A DNA stretch of 64,000 bases from Ananas comosus. Lineage: Eukaryota > Streptophyta > Magnoliopsida > Poales > Bromeliaceae. The stretch is from positions 10,519,137 to 10,583,136 of the forward strand of contig NC_033627.1 in NCBI RefSeq assembly GCF_001540865.1, given 5' to 3'. The notes beneath the pieces are model-generated. The model ran no database searches. It worked only from the letters and a program-made list of their open reading frames with translations, and was not told the origin of the DNA. The translations under genes and the position numbers were made by a program. Numbering within the stretch: the stretch's first letter is position 1; each line of letters opens with the position of its first letter. This document shows, one piece after another, positions 44,833 through 57,473 of this stretch.

Positions 44833-47228
44833 TTGCTCCCCCTTGCTCCCTCATCTCTCTATCATCTGTGTGTGTTGGTTGTGTTTTTTTTTTCTTAAAT
44901 TCGCATACTTTTGCTTTGATCTGAGATAATTTTGGAGTCCGCGGTCGAAGCGTTTAGGGTGATGGGGGAGTTGGGTATAGGGGAGAAAGGTGCCGATCTT
45001 GGCCGCACGGGAATCTATCGGATGTTGCGTTACTGTTTATCTCACGATAAATTAAGATTTCGTCTTGAAAAAGATAGTCTTTCAGGGGGATACTTCCCAA
45101 TCCATTTACCGTTCTCTCTTTCTTTTTTTCTTTTTCTTAAATATTTCCTTACCTTGGTTTAAGGAAAAAAAAATGTTTTGGTCTGTGGAGTTGATGTTGC
45201 GGATTTGGCCTTGTGCTTTCCTCAGCAAAATTCGCATCTCTGCAGCTTCTTTACTTTCTCATCTGCCTTTAGGAAGATTATTGGAAATTTATGTACGAAT
45301 AGCCATTTCGTTCTTAACATGCTAACTACATCTTTGGCCATATTATTTTTGCAACTGGTTTAAATTAAACTGTAATTGTAAATATAGTACCTTATCTAAA
45401 CCTAGTTTGCTGCTTCAAATCTCTAGATTGTTAGGATCTTAGTGGAGTTAAAGACACAAATTAACCACTTCCTTCCCGTGAGAAAATAAAAATTGTCACC
45501 TGTCTTTAATTGATTTAATGACTGGAGAACGGGATTGTCAAATGTCCGATATTTGAATTTTACTTTATAATTTATTAAAGAGATGTAGTAAAATTAACAC
45601 TTTTGAATCGGTAACACATGCTACTGCAACCTTCCACCAAAAAATAAATGTACTTTTTTTTTGAGACCCAACTGTAGGGAGATATCCATGTGACATCATG
45701 CTGTGTGGACTAACAGCAGTAGCAACATGGTACCCATGGACTTTAGTAAAGAGTTTCTTAGAGCACATGCTGAAATTCAATGGCATTGATCCTTTTGGAT
45801 TTGCCTTGTGTTAAAAAAGTCGTAAGTCAAATGGTTCATCGATCTTATATCAATACACTCCAGCTATTGATGACATCCTGTAAACTTTTCTTTTATAACA
45901 CATCTAAATTTACCTTTTATAGTTAACGGAAAATTTGAGCAACGTAGACAAAGATTACTTCCAATATCCAGAGGTCGCAGCACTGCCGCCATATATCAAT
46001 CCGCTGTTCTATATTTATGATTGTGGAATAGCTAAATTATAACACACGTAGACACAGATGACATTTATTATTTATTTTATTTGTGCTTCCGTGATCTGTC
46101 TATTGATAATGCAATGAAGACAAGTGGCTCCTGATGAATACAGACGGCTTAGCTTATTTTCAATTTAATTGTTATTTAATATAATGCCATTTGTAATATT
46201 CAAATAGGTGCAAAGAACCCATCAGGCAAAGAATATAAGCGACTTGACAGCACATAAATGAACCTTGCTGTTGCCTTCCGCACGGCCTTGTCTTCTCAAC
46301 CACGTCATGCTACGGTGAGATCCTATTGCGAAGCGCTGTGCGCGTACCATTTGTTCGTGGGTATTCTTTTAGCCTTCGAGAAGGTGTACCGACTGCTGTT
46401 TTCTCAGCGCCTTTGGATCAACATTCCCGACTATGTGCTCCGACCCAGCTTTGTCAAGCCTCGTGAGAGAAACACAAGGTGCCTAATCATTTTAACGCGG
46501 AGGTCTCATGGTTTGCGTCTTCTTTAATTTATCAAATCTTGTAATTTTCCTGTTTTTGACCCATAAGGTATGTGGACGCTGCTGTGACTTGCGAGCGGAG
46601 CAGTGGGCCTAAGGAACCTTATTCCCCCATGTGCGGTAAACCTTGCTTTCGACGCGTGGATGCGAGATGAATCGGAACCTTCGAGCACAACCTGTAACTT
46701 TGGGCTTATGTTGCAGGTTAGACGGACGTACCCTCTTGGACGTTACGCGGAATCGAGCATTGTTGGAGAAGCGTATGGCTGCTGTGATCAGTCCGGTTAT
46801 TTTGTTCTGGCTTTGAGATCTTACTACAATGGCTTTCATCATGTCCTCTCCAGTGCTTGAGAATTTATGTGATCGCTGCCCGTGTTAATCAAGTTACTAC
46901 AATATCACAATCCAAATCCACAATTCTATAGGTAAGTTGCCAGGCTGGCTTATATATGCAATTGTGCATCTATCGTGTGGCATGCTACTTGTGGGCCCTA
47001 TAATGTCATAGTTGAGTGTGCTTGACCTTACAGTATGCAGAGAACTTGATTTGTAAAAACATTAGTAGGAGAATCAATCCCCTGGTAGTTTTCGCGAAAT
47101 CGAACCGAATTAAATTCCAAATTATCGGCTGCGTTTTAACTTTTCATGTCAGGCGAATATCATTCGCGTCTTGATCTCAGCAAAAAACGGCGGTTTCGTC
47201 GGATTTTCTTATTGTTTCGTGCACTACT
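44833..47228. other. Unassigned sequence right of the exon-like stretch
   Basis: Mixed T-rich, intron-like segments and short open stretches (44932-45162, 46258-46527 and 46603-46860, all plus). None has a recognised motif. Could be a broken multi-exon gene or unrelated noise. Confidence 0.3.
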
Positions 47229-49854
47229 TGTGAGAGCCAAATGACTGAATGGTCATAACTCTCGTAGCCATACAAAAGAAGAGGTTAGGTGCCTCTGTGA
47301 TTAAGTCACTAGACCTTGTTGGCTGTCACCATCGTCACAAATTGTGGGCTTCTGCGGTGATGATTGGTGAGCGACGGTGGGTTCCGGTGTCGAATATAAA
47401 CGCAATCGGGAAACCCGGATTCGTACAATTATCCGGCGATAATGTGGTGGGTGTTATCTTGTGTTTGCTGCCAAAACACCAATTGGAGTGTTTTGGGGGG
47501 CAAGTGACTCTGTGACACGAGCGAGGTCGGATTTCGGGACACTTAGTGGGTCCCGACGCGTCCCGGTGTAGTTTTCGGACTTCCGGCGAGTTACGGTAAT
47601 CGATATTGGGAACGATCTTCGTGGAATCGTTTGTGGGGTTGTGGATACTGTGATTATTAGTTTGTGGGTTAGATACTAACCCGGTGGACCCTCTATAGGT
47701 CCTGTCGACATTCTTTTGCAGTCAGGAGACAGACGCGACATCTGTACAGGTGGTACTTCGATCCGACGTCGGTACAGTGGTGCACGTTGGTGACGGTTTC
47801 TTACCCTTACTCTTCTATTGTTACTATCGCATAGTATATTGAGCTTGCATCCCCGTTGTTTCTATTATACTTACTCATATGTTTCTATGCTTAGTATCAT
47901 GTGTAGGAGTAGAGTAGTTTATCCATATGTGATAGCCGGTGACCTGATTGGTCGGTTCTCGTACTTTGTTTCGGTGACCTGATTGGTCGTTTCTCGTACT
48001 TTGTTTCGGTGACCTGATTGGTCGGTTCTCGTACTTCGTTTCGGTGACCTAGTTGATCGGTGCTTTTATCTTATATTGTTGACTGGTTGGTCGGTTGTTG
48101 CATTATGTATTGGGCTGGTCCGTTTCTTGACTTCTGTCGTTCGATGACCCTTGAGGTCGGTATACCCTGAGGGGTGGGATGTGTCGCTAGCACCGACCGA
48201 TGATTATAGTTTATTCAGTTCCACTATTTGTTATGTTTGTGACTAGTCTGTCAGCTTCGTGAGTCCTGTCGTCGATGACCTATGAGGTCGGTGTACCCTG
48301 AGGGTTGGATTGTCGGCTAGTGACCGACGGTAATTCGGGATTCTATTGGTATACTCTGGTGACCTATTCGTCGGTTCGTCGTGCATATATGTTAGTTGAC
48401 GTTAGTGAGTCAGTGCTTGTATACCTTCGGTAGGATGTTGAGTGGTTCCCTCTTAGTTGACCTGACTGGTTGTTCTTGTGCTTTCTTACAGTTGGATGAC
48501 CTATTGGTCGGTTTCCCGAGGGGCGGTGATTGTCGGCTGGTTGCCGACGTTTGGCTATTGATCATTCTCTATTGATCGCCACAGCTCGAGTGCATTTCAC
48601 GTACACCACGGGTTGATCCCCCGCAGGAGGGTGTTCTTTTCCGAAAAGTGGTCGTACATCCGACCCGTGAGCCCAGCGGTGTTGTCTTTGTGCTAGGGTT
48701 ACATGCCAGGTTGAGCAGATAGTGGCTTTTGCCTGAGGTCCTTAGACCGACACGGCGGTTTAGATTGGTACTTTTGGACTTTCGTCCGGTTGACACATAT
48801 AGCTAGTAGTGATTGTTGTATATATACTTTCTAGTTCTTTCTTTACAGTTGTCTTACTACTATAGTTTCGATATTCTTGTATGCTTGCAGTTGTACATTA
48901 CAGTAGCGGTAGTTGTACTTTTTTCATATATATGTCTCTTCATTCTTTGTTATTGCTACTGTATTTTCTACTGACCCGTACTGTTGTTTAGCTCTTCCTG
49001 ATCCGGTGAGTACCCTCGTTTCATCGGCTTGGCGTACCACTGGGAGGGGAGACATGTTTACATGTTTCACCTCCCCCACCATTTTTTTTAGGTACTGCAG
49101 GCGATGAGTTTTGGGACGAGACGTGAGGTACGTTCGTAGCAGTCGATAGAGCTTCCGACCCAGGTTATCGATTTAGTTTTTATCCTTACTATTCTGTTGT
49201 TGTAGCTTAGTTAGTTTATATGGTTCAGTTAGATGATCATACTTGTGTTTGAATGTTGTGAGCTGGTTGAATTTGTGGAATTGTGGATTTGGTTTATGGA
49301 TCTTCAGTTTTGGGATGTTTGTATACTTTGTGGTTCTCGGATTTGTATTTTTGGATTTACGCATCGTGGTTTTCTACCCTCGAGGTAGTCGGTTTTCAAA
49401 ATAGAGTTTCTATGTGGGAAACAGTTTCAAAAGGTTTTCAAATGATTTTTCATGATGAATGAATTAGAGTTCAAAATAAAAGCTTCTGTGTGGGGAGACT
49501 TTTAAATAGGATGGTTTGTTGTATTGTGCATTGCATCATCCAGCGCTTAAGGATGCTTAGAGGCATGCATCATTCTAAGGATTGTTAGCTGTATGAAAAT
49601 GCATATCATGAATTGGTTGCTGATTGGTAAATGTAGATTGTGGTTGTGATCCTGTTGTATCCGTTGGTACGCCGTGCAGATACAAAGGAGACTCTGCCCG
49701 AATGGACAGAGGAACTTTGTATTTGTGGCGGGTCTGTACGTCACGTGGGCCAGGTTTTTTTTTTTCAAAAAAAAAAAAAAATTTTTGGTACATCTTCCGC
49801 GACTCTGAGTTTTAAAAATGGTAATGACTTTTAAATCGGCCCCGGGGCGTGACA
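47229..49854 (+). mobile_element. Ty3-gypsy type LTR, family D (left end uncertain)
   Basis: Ends CCCCGGGGCGTGACA at 49854, the terminus shared with LTR A and the solo LTR. The left end is placed tentatively at TGTGAGAGCC. It contains the 35-bp minisatellite, a CT-rich/T-rich leader and a T9/A14 run near 49757-49780. Short frames are incidental. Confidence 0.55.
47937..48090. repeat. 35-bp minisatellite inside LTR D
   Basis: Units begin CGGTGACCTGATTGGTCG at 47937, 47972, 48007 and 48042, an exact 35-bp period. The third and fourth are slightly diverged, and looser copies (GACC...GGTCGGT) continue to about 48510. Confidence 0.9.
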
Positions 49855-51170
49855 TGAGTAAAGGCTTGGACCTAGATAGGTCAACTCCTTATGGTTAAGA
49901 CCAACCCTCGAGTTGTGTGAAATGGATTCCAGAATCCCAAAGCTAAAAGAATGCGCCGAGAGTGGCAAAAGGATACACCCAAAGCGGTGTGGGGTGTGTG
50001 CGACGATTTCGCCGCCCAGGGCTAACCATTGTCGTGGCGTGTGCGACGATTTCGCTGCCGGATGGTTGAGCCAGTTGAGGATTGTACCGCCGGGTGACTT
50101 GAATCACTGTCGTGGTGTTTGTGCGACGATTTCGCCGCCGGGTGGCTAAGTCATGACCTAGGCCGTTGTTGGGTGAGGTGCGATTCGTTCGCCGCCAGAC
50201 GGCTAGATCAGAATGGCGGGGGGCTGACTGAGCAGCCAGAGCGCGGATTATCCGCATTTGATTGACTCAAGACCGAGTCGGGTGGCATAGATGACTAAGG
50301 TAGAGATAACCTTAGATATGAGTTGTCAAGGACTATGGCAAAGAATAAGAATGCTAGCAATAATTAAGAATGTTAATGAGTAAAGAATCGCCAACGGGCG
50401 TAGTGTAAAGAATGATAAGGAATAAAGAGTAAAGAATCGCCAATGAGCGTAATGTAAGAAAGGATAATGAAATAACAAAGTGTAAAGAATGACTTCGAGT
50501 AGAATTAAAATAATCTACTTGCATAAGTATAGGTGTTGCATATTGCATCTTGGGAGGCAGAACATCTTAGTTCAATATCTGTTATATATCTGTTATATGT
50601 TATTGGACTAACTTGTTACAGGGCCTCATTAGACATATCGACTGAGCTTTTCCCTTGGGTGGCCGTACCCACTGGGAACCATGGAGTTGGTTCTCACCCC
50701 ACGTTGTTTTGGGGTGTTTACAGGTACACACGTGAGCGGCGCGACGGCGCGAGGCAAGGGCGTAGCTCCATAGATAGCGCCCTACCCCAGAGACCGAGAT
50801 AGCAGTACCCGAGTTGGTGGTCTAGCTTAGGAGGTTTAAAGACAAGAACAAATTTATATCATAAACTTGTAATAGATTGTAATAAACAGGTTGTAATTTG
50901 GAAGTTAAATGTAAACAGATACTGTGATGTAAAATATGAATGCAAAATGAATGCTTGTAATAGCAAGTAGTTATGTATTTGATACTTCCTTATGCAATCT
51001 GGATTGATATCCGTTTCTAGTTGGAACATTCGTTGATTGTTTGGATTACGACGCCTTGAATGTACAGGGGAGACTCTGTCCGCGATATAGGGGAATCCCC
51101 GGTCCATTCGGCGGTCTGTCGTCGGTGCCGCGACCCGGTCCAAATTGGCAGTTGGTCACGGGGCGTGACA
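49855..51170 (+). mobile_element. Ty3-gypsy type LTR 3' part, family E
   Basis: Ends CACGGGGCGTGACA at 51170. It abuts the end of LTR D with no visible internal region, so it may be a truncated LTR into or beside which the other element inserted. It contains repeated GTGTGCGACGATTTCGC units. Its 5' end is not identified. Confidence 0.5.
49996..50195. repeat. Irregular GTGCGACGATTTCGCCGCC repeats
   Basis: Three clear copies begin near 49997, 50040 and 50119, with a fourth decayed one near 50177 (GTGCGATTCGTTCGCCGCC). Spacing varies from 43 to 79 bp. Confidence 0.7.
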
Positions 51171-51384
51171 GCAGCGGAGGCAGAGGGCGGTGGCGGCGGC
51201 GGTTGCAAGAGCGCGAGGGGGAAAGCAAAGGCCGAGGCGCTTCTCTGAGCGCTCGATGGACGCTGCTCATCCGGCTTCCGCCGCCCATCGATCTCTTCGA
51301 TGAGTTGGATTTCTTTTCGTTGCCGCCGACTTTCCAGTCGTTGATGTCGATGTCGTAGTCGAAGGCTTCCAAGGCTTCAAACAA
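51171..51384 (-). CDS. Unidentified N-terminal coding fragment cut by LTR E
   Basis: The minus-strand frame opens MFEALEAFDYDIDINDWKVG and stays open across about 70 codons to the LTR end at 51170, beyond which the frame is LTR sequence. It is acidic then basic, and GC-rich compared with its surroundings. I do not recognise it. Because a copia-like LTR may lie upstream on the same strand (51780-52266), it could be the start of a gag gene; alternatively it is the first exon of a host gene interrupted by the insertion. Confidence 0.35.
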
Positions 51385-51779
51385 TGTTTAATATGTTGAA
51401 AAATCTTTCTGATCTTTTATTAAAATATTATTTAATAACAATTTGAAAGTTTAATTTTAGTTTTAGAAAAATTTCGAGAAAAAAAATAAATAATAAACAC
51501 TGTAGAGAAAAGGATTAGAAAAAATCTATGGATCGAGGCGTGCAGAGTACTGTCCTATAAGCGAAATTGCCCCTCCATATACGAGGCTTCCCGACAATTA
51601 CTTCAAGCGATACAACGACTACGTTCTACCCCGTCGGCACGCTTTCAAGGTGGCGCAAAACGAACCTAACAAGCTTCAGATCCAGCAAAGAAAGCTCGGC
51701 GAAAATCAACGCAAAAGATCAATGACAAGAAAACAGAAAAATGCGAGGTAGAGGATAGAGTTTTGCTCTTAGGTATGGT

Positions 51780-52266
51780 TAGGTTCTGGTTGAACTCACG
51801 CAACCTCCTCCAATATATATAACCAAGACAAGAAATCTTGCTTCAACGTATCTATCCATCCAAGGCAAGAATCTTGCTTTAACGTGTCTAACCCGTGTAG
51901 AACAAGATAAGCCTAAGATTATATGGGATACGGATTAGGATTAGAATTATGACAAAGATAAAACTGAAAAATAAAAATAAAATAAATCGGGTGTATGAAC
52001 CGCGCGCGCCGCCACCTGCCCAGCTCAGCTCGTGCTCGTGCCGTGCGTGTGTTTAAACGAGAGCATTACTCTCATTTTCTCCCAAGCAACTAGCTTGAGA
52101 ATAAAGAAATATATAAATACCAACAACACCATTTTAGTTTTCAATGTGGGACTAAACTTTACATATGAAAACTTTAGTTGAGCTCCCAGGAAAGGCCCAT
52201 CAAGTGTTGGGCTGCTCAAGAGGCCTAACAAATTTTAAATCACCAAAAATCCAATAAAATCCAACA
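51780..52266 (-). mobile_element. Possible copia-like LTR
   Basis: On the minus strand it begins TGTTGGATTTTATTGG and contains AGTCCCACATTGAAAACT and GGTATTTATATATTTC (TATA-like), a layout common in plant copia LTRs. No primer-binding site could be found after it, so the right extent is uncertain. Confidence 0.4.
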
Positions 52267-54084
52267 TAGTATAACACTACTGTTAAATGTTAATTTGATT
52301 TATTAGAACAAAGAGTACAATTTTTTGTTTTCAAAAATTATAATTTTCGTCTCAAAGAGTGTAATTTTCGTTTCAAAGAATGCAACGTTCTTCTCAAATA
52401 GTGTAATTTTTTTTGAAACCGTGCAACTTTATATTAACAGTGCAACTTCGTCATCATCTTCTTTCTTCTTTAGTTTTTGGTCTTTTTCTATAGCAGCAAT
52501 GATACATAATGATCTTTCAAGAAGAAAAAAATAAATTTTTTATTTTTTTATTTTTATTTTTTATTCTTCTTTTTTTTTAATTTGTTGTATATTTTTTTTG
52601 CTCCTTGGGGAAGTGTGGACGCGTCTTTGTCTTCAACCTTATGGGTGATAGCTAGCACCGCCTCGGTCATGGCCTCATCGCCTCCGTTCGCTCTGTCCTC
52701 ACTCTCTCCCGCTTTGGGTCCTCTTTCTCTAGCGTCGGCGGCGGAGGTGGAGGCAGGGGAAGAGGAGGCAACGCCATCTTTGTTGCCGTTGCCAAGGGCC
52801 GTAGAGGCGGTGAAGGAGGCGATGAGGGTTGGAGAGGAAAAAAAAGAACGAGAGAAAAAAAAAAAAACAAGAGTGAAAAGTTTAAAAAGGTGAGGAGGAA
52901 GACAAACAAGACGGAAAAAGACGAACATGAAAAAAAAAAAAGAGAGAAAGAAAAATAATGGTATTTTAGTCAGTTTATTAAAAATCTGAATCGAATCTGT
53001 AAAATTCAAAAAGGCGGCATATTTTTGCAAAAACTTAAAACCAATGAATTTCTTATGCAAATTGGCCAATAGTTTATATAGGGAAAAAGAACTATCTATA
53101 CATAAAGTTAATCAAAATAAGATCTCTAATATACAAATTTATAAGTGCGGATGACTCGGATGTATAAATATATCTTTTAAATTGGATGTATTATTAATGA
53201 TTAATACTTTAAAATAAAATACGATATGATCTAATTTGATATACCATATTTAAGTATTTTATTATAATACAAACTTTTATTTTTTATGTATATTTTAGAA
53301 TTGGTTTACAGTGCACCGGGTGCGTCTAATTATACGACAAGTGGCATCATTGTATTCGCTGACCCACTAAGATACGCGTGGCTTGGCTTGTCGTAATAAG
53401 GAAAAGTCTAGAATGCATCAGTTATATTGCTGACGCGCGTGGTGTAAGTCTTATCATTCTTAGATATATCCGTCCCATCATAATTAATAGAAAAATATTT
53501 TTATTGTACCTTTTTTAAGAAAAGAGATGATTGATTTTTTATTGATGATGTGATGCAAGTACGATATTTTAGACTTTCTCAGCCGTGTTAGAGAGAGGAA
53601 AGAAGGGAGAAGAAGGAAAAAGAAACTTTATGAGATGGCGAAACGTGGTTGAAGTGTGATGTGACTGAATTAAGAATTAATGTATTGTTAATGTTAATTG
53701 TTAATTGTTAATTGTTAATGTTAATATTAATTATAATTATTATTATACTTATATTATAATAATTATTATTAAGTTAAAAATTACAAATTATAGATTAGTC
53801 TTTAATACTAAAATGTAATCCGATAAACCTGGAAGAATTTATCTATACCGATTTTTTATGACACAAATTAGGTGCATTGTACATTACAATCAACATTTTA
53901 TTATAAAATTTTAAATTTTATTAATTTATTGATGTATTTTATCTCATTTGGATCTTATAGTGCTACTCTGCGTCTTTAAAACTCCATAATAGAACCTCAA
54001 AATTAGAATTTAGTTTTTTCGGAATATTTTTATGGCTTATGGCATTATATTAGAGGCATTTATAAGCACAAACCCATAGCTACC
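52267..54084. other. AT-rich intergenic DNA with low-complexity open frames
   Basis: 52322-52450 has repeated GTGTAATTTTCGT/TGCAAC phrases. 52554-53069 (minus) is open for 171 codons but is mostly poly-Phe, Lys and Ser from homopolymer tracts and is not convincing. 53400-53580 is a MITE. A (TTAATTG)n-like run lies near 53685-53740. Confidence 0.5.
53400..53580. mobile_element. Short MITE, same family as 14395-14592
   Basis: Shares TCTAGAATGCA.CAG.TATATTG near its left end and TATTGATGA.GTG.TGCAAG near the right with the copy at 14395. No coding capacity. Confidence 0.5.
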
Positions 54085-54464
54085 GTTTGGTTCGGGATTA
54101 AGTAAAAACTATTTATTTCAGGGATAAGGTTAAGTTCAGGGTTAAGGGGGTTAGAGTAATTTTGTGTTTGGTTGAGAATTTGTTTAGTCCAAGTATAAGA
54201 AAAATAGTGTTGGTGGGAGTAGGTGGAATAAAAAGAATAGTGGGTTGTTATAAATAGAAAAAAATAATTTTCTCTAATTTTTATATTTGAATTTAAATTT
54301 TTTATTTTATATTTCAAATTTCAAATTTAAATAGATAACTTTTAAAATTACAGAATTCAAAATTAAACTTTATTTTTAAATCTCGAATTAAAAAATTTAA
54401 AGTTATAAAATTTAAATCAAATCTAACAAATATAAAATTTAAATAATAATTAAAAATAATAATT

Positions 54465-54690
54465 TAAAATTTAAAATTTAAAATTTAAAATTTAAAATTT
54501 AAAATTTAAAAATTAAAAATTAAAAATATAAATATATATTTTAAGATTGTAAAATTATAATTTTAAAATTTTAAATATAAATATTAAATTAAAATTATTA
54601 TAATTAAAAATAATTATTAAATTTTAAAATTTAAAATTTAAAATTTAAAATTTAAAATTTAAAATTTAAAATTTAAAATTTTAATATTAA
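54465..54690. repeat. AAATTTAAAATTT tandem repeats
   Basis: Two runs (about 54465-54512 and 54618-54680) of a 7-bp unit AAAATTT, inside the AT-rich core of the TIR element. Confidence 0.9.
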
Positions 54691-55006
54691 ATTTTAAATT
54701 CTATATTTATAATTAAAAATTAAATTTTAAAAATTTAAAAATTTTAATATTATCTTAAAATTTTAAATTTTATAATTTATAATTTAAAAATTAAATTTAA
54801 AAATTTAAAAATTTTAATATTAATTTTAATATTACAAATTAAGCATTTTAAAAATTTCAAATATAAAATGTCAAATTTCAAATTTAAACAATTAAATTTT
54901 AAATTTTAAATTTTAAAAATATTAATATTAATTTTAAGATTAAAAATTATAAATTTTTAAAATTTATAATTTAAAATTATAATTTTAAAATTATATTAAA
55001 AATTAA

Positions 55007-55040
55007 ATAGGGGTGGGATTAACTTTAATCCCACCCCTAT
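55007..55040. other. GC-rich hairpin beside the solo LTR
   Basis: ATAGGGGTGGGATTA and its exact reverse complement are separated by ACTT: 15-bp perfect arms with a 4-nt loop. Confidence 0.85.
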
Positions 55041-55051
55041 TCTGGGGGTGG

Positions 55052-57473
55052 TGTCACGCCCCGAATTACACGTTCTCCAGGCACGCCAACAAATCCGCCG
55101 TACACAAAGAAATTTTCTCTGTATACGAAGCGATAGCTGTATCTGTAAAACATACAATACTACAAACAGTAGTATAGAGCTGCTAGAGGAACCAGTAACT
55201 AAAAACAAACTGAGTTTCATATACATATATCAAATCCAAAATACAAAACTACTCGCACTGGCGAGTTAAATAACTGTATGTACATGAACTCCAACAAAAC
55301 AACTATCTGCAGTAGGGGCACCTCTAGCTCGGTTCGTCGGGTAGGGCTCTAACTCGCGACGCCCTAGCATCGGTCCAGATCAACAACAGCAGTAGTCGAA
55401 GGCGACGACTCTGTAAAAACAGAGGTAACAACTGGGCGTGAGAATTACTGTAAAAACAAGTAGTCCTCAGTGGGTACCGCCTTCAACTCATTGGTCCACC
55501 CACTAAGTCTACAGAGATAAGCAGGAATTGTAAAGAAAGCTGGAACAAAAATTTATAACTAAATACCGCTATACTATCATACTCTAACTCTAACCCTCTA
55601 TAGAACAATGTCATCTCAGACCCAATCTATATAAGGACTGTAAACATACCCGTCCCAGGGACTGTGAACACACCCGTCTCGCCCGGTTGCGACTATCCAG
55701 TTACCTCCACACTAAACAGTCCGTGGAGAGCAAGTCCAACCTGCACGAACGACACCAACGCAAACGCACAAAGCCCGCCTCCGGAGTGGCACTCGTGGGC
55801 GCTACCCAACCGAGCATGCAAGCGTATCTCTGTCGAGCTAAATCAGGCTCTAACAAGCCAAAGACAAGTAACTAGGGTCAAAACAGGTCTAGAAATCAAA
55901 CCCACGTGCCCTCGGCACAATCTGCAACTAAAATAGAAATCTGGGTCCACCGCTAACCCTGACGGCACCCGACGACCCGAAACAGCCTAAACTCTGCTGA
56001 AAAATAAGCTCGACACCCCAGCACGAGCGTAAATGCCTTCTAAACTACCCCAGATATCCATCGCACTGATACTGTGCCGATACAGTGAAACACGGCTCCT
56101 AGAGCTAAATTCGGTAGTTTAAGCACATGACGGGTAAAAATGCTGGTTTCTCCTAAGTCAAACTCCAAGTCCAACATGTATCTTTACGATTCACTAATCA
56201 TATTCTCAATGTTGATTTCATACATGATACAATCCAAGAAATTGAGCTACAACATGATTTACAAAAACTTGAAATCATACATGTCGACTAATACTGTACT
56301 TAGGCATAAACCGATGAAAACCCACCTCTAAAGCACTTCCTGACAGCAAGGAGGTCTCGAACCACAAGGACTTCCTCTGCTGGATAAACCGAAGCTCCTC
56401 CAAGTCAGCAACAAGAGTTCTTCAAACTCTAGACCTTAACAAGATCCAAAATCCATCAATACCACTATAATTTCAGCACTTAAGCTAAATTATCCACTTG
56501 TAATGCTAACATTACCTTCCGACTCCAAATCAGTTGAGGTGGAGTTCCAAAAGCAGTGAGTAGTGATGGAGTATGAGTCTCAGGTCCAAAATCCCACTGT
56601 TTCCAAAGATCGTATCAAGAAAGTTCAAGAAATCCAAAAATCAGGTCCAAAACCATAGCAGTCCAGAAACCTGCAAAATTGACTGAGTTAACCTTAACCA
56701 AAATCTGCAATTCAGGACTTCCTGGATTCCTCTGGAAGTCTAGAATCCAACAAACTAAGTTTCGTCACAATCCGACTTCCCTACGTCGCGCACGAGCAAA
56801 AACACTGAAGGTCGTCGCTGGAAAAACTGCAGAATCAGCACCTTGCAAATCTTGGAGTTGTGGATCTTGATGCAAATTAAGAAGATTTGAGGGATTGAAG
56901 AGCAAATTCAGGGTTCTCTGTGAAGGACAGGTGAAAAGAGCTCAAAGGGGACGTACACCAGGTATTTATAGGGTGCTGGAGTGGTCAGATAACCCTCAGG
57001 AACAATTGCTGAAATCTGCTGTCCCTGCAGAAAATCCGAGATCTGGGCGCTCTAAACTAAGTTCTGGGCGTCCAGAACTTTCAGCCTGCACAAATGCTCC
57101 CCTTCGATTCCTCCTCCCGCGGTGTGCTGCGCCCGTAAACGGCTCCGGCGGACCTCACCTACCACCAGCCACGTGTCAACACAAACGATATTCACTATGT
57201 AAAATTTCCGGACCCACTTCTGGGCGCCCGGAACATAGGATCCGAATTAGCTTCCAGTTTCAGTTAATTTCAGCACTCAGTTCTGAGCGACCTAAACCGT
57301 GTTCTGGGCGCCCGAATCTGGCAAAACTCCAGTTTTGCTTATTTGAGTGCGCCGAGTCTATTTCTGCATCCAATTCGTACAGAATTGACTCCGACTCAGT
57401 CCGACACTCTCCAGATGTGTCGACCAGTCACTAATACTGTAGCCAATCCTATCCAACCCTCTGGAATGCTACA
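55052..57473 (-). mobile_element. Solo LTR, family B-like, with perfect 5-bp target duplication
   Basis: On the minus strand it starts TGTAGCATTCC at 57473 and ends GGGGCGTGACA at 55052, 2422 bp. GGTGG flanks it on both sides (55047-55051 and 57474-57478), the expected 5-bp duplication. Both ends are homologous to the LTR at 11877-13637, but the middle differs. No internal region, so it arose by LTR-LTR recombination. Short frames in it are not genes. Confidence 0.9.
57041..57316. promoter_or_regulatory. Array of TTCTGGGCGCCCGAA dyad motifs in the solo LTR
   Basis: Copies near 57041-57052, 57061-57078 (GTTCTGGGCGTCCAGAAC), 57218-57233 (TTCTGGGCGCCCGGAA), 57281-57292 and 57302-57316. They lie about 160-430 bp from the LTR 5' end (57473), the position of the arrays in LTRs A, B and C. 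Confidence 0.6.

Noticed and set aside
47937..48060. Regular 35-bp repeats considered as a CRISPR array
   Set aside because: Units are contiguous without spacers, lie in a plant LTR, and decay gradually: a minisatellite.
52554..53069. 171-codon minus-strand frame
   Set aside because: Mostly poly-Phe/Lys/Ser from homopolymer tracts in AT-rich DNA, with no domain or recognisable start context.
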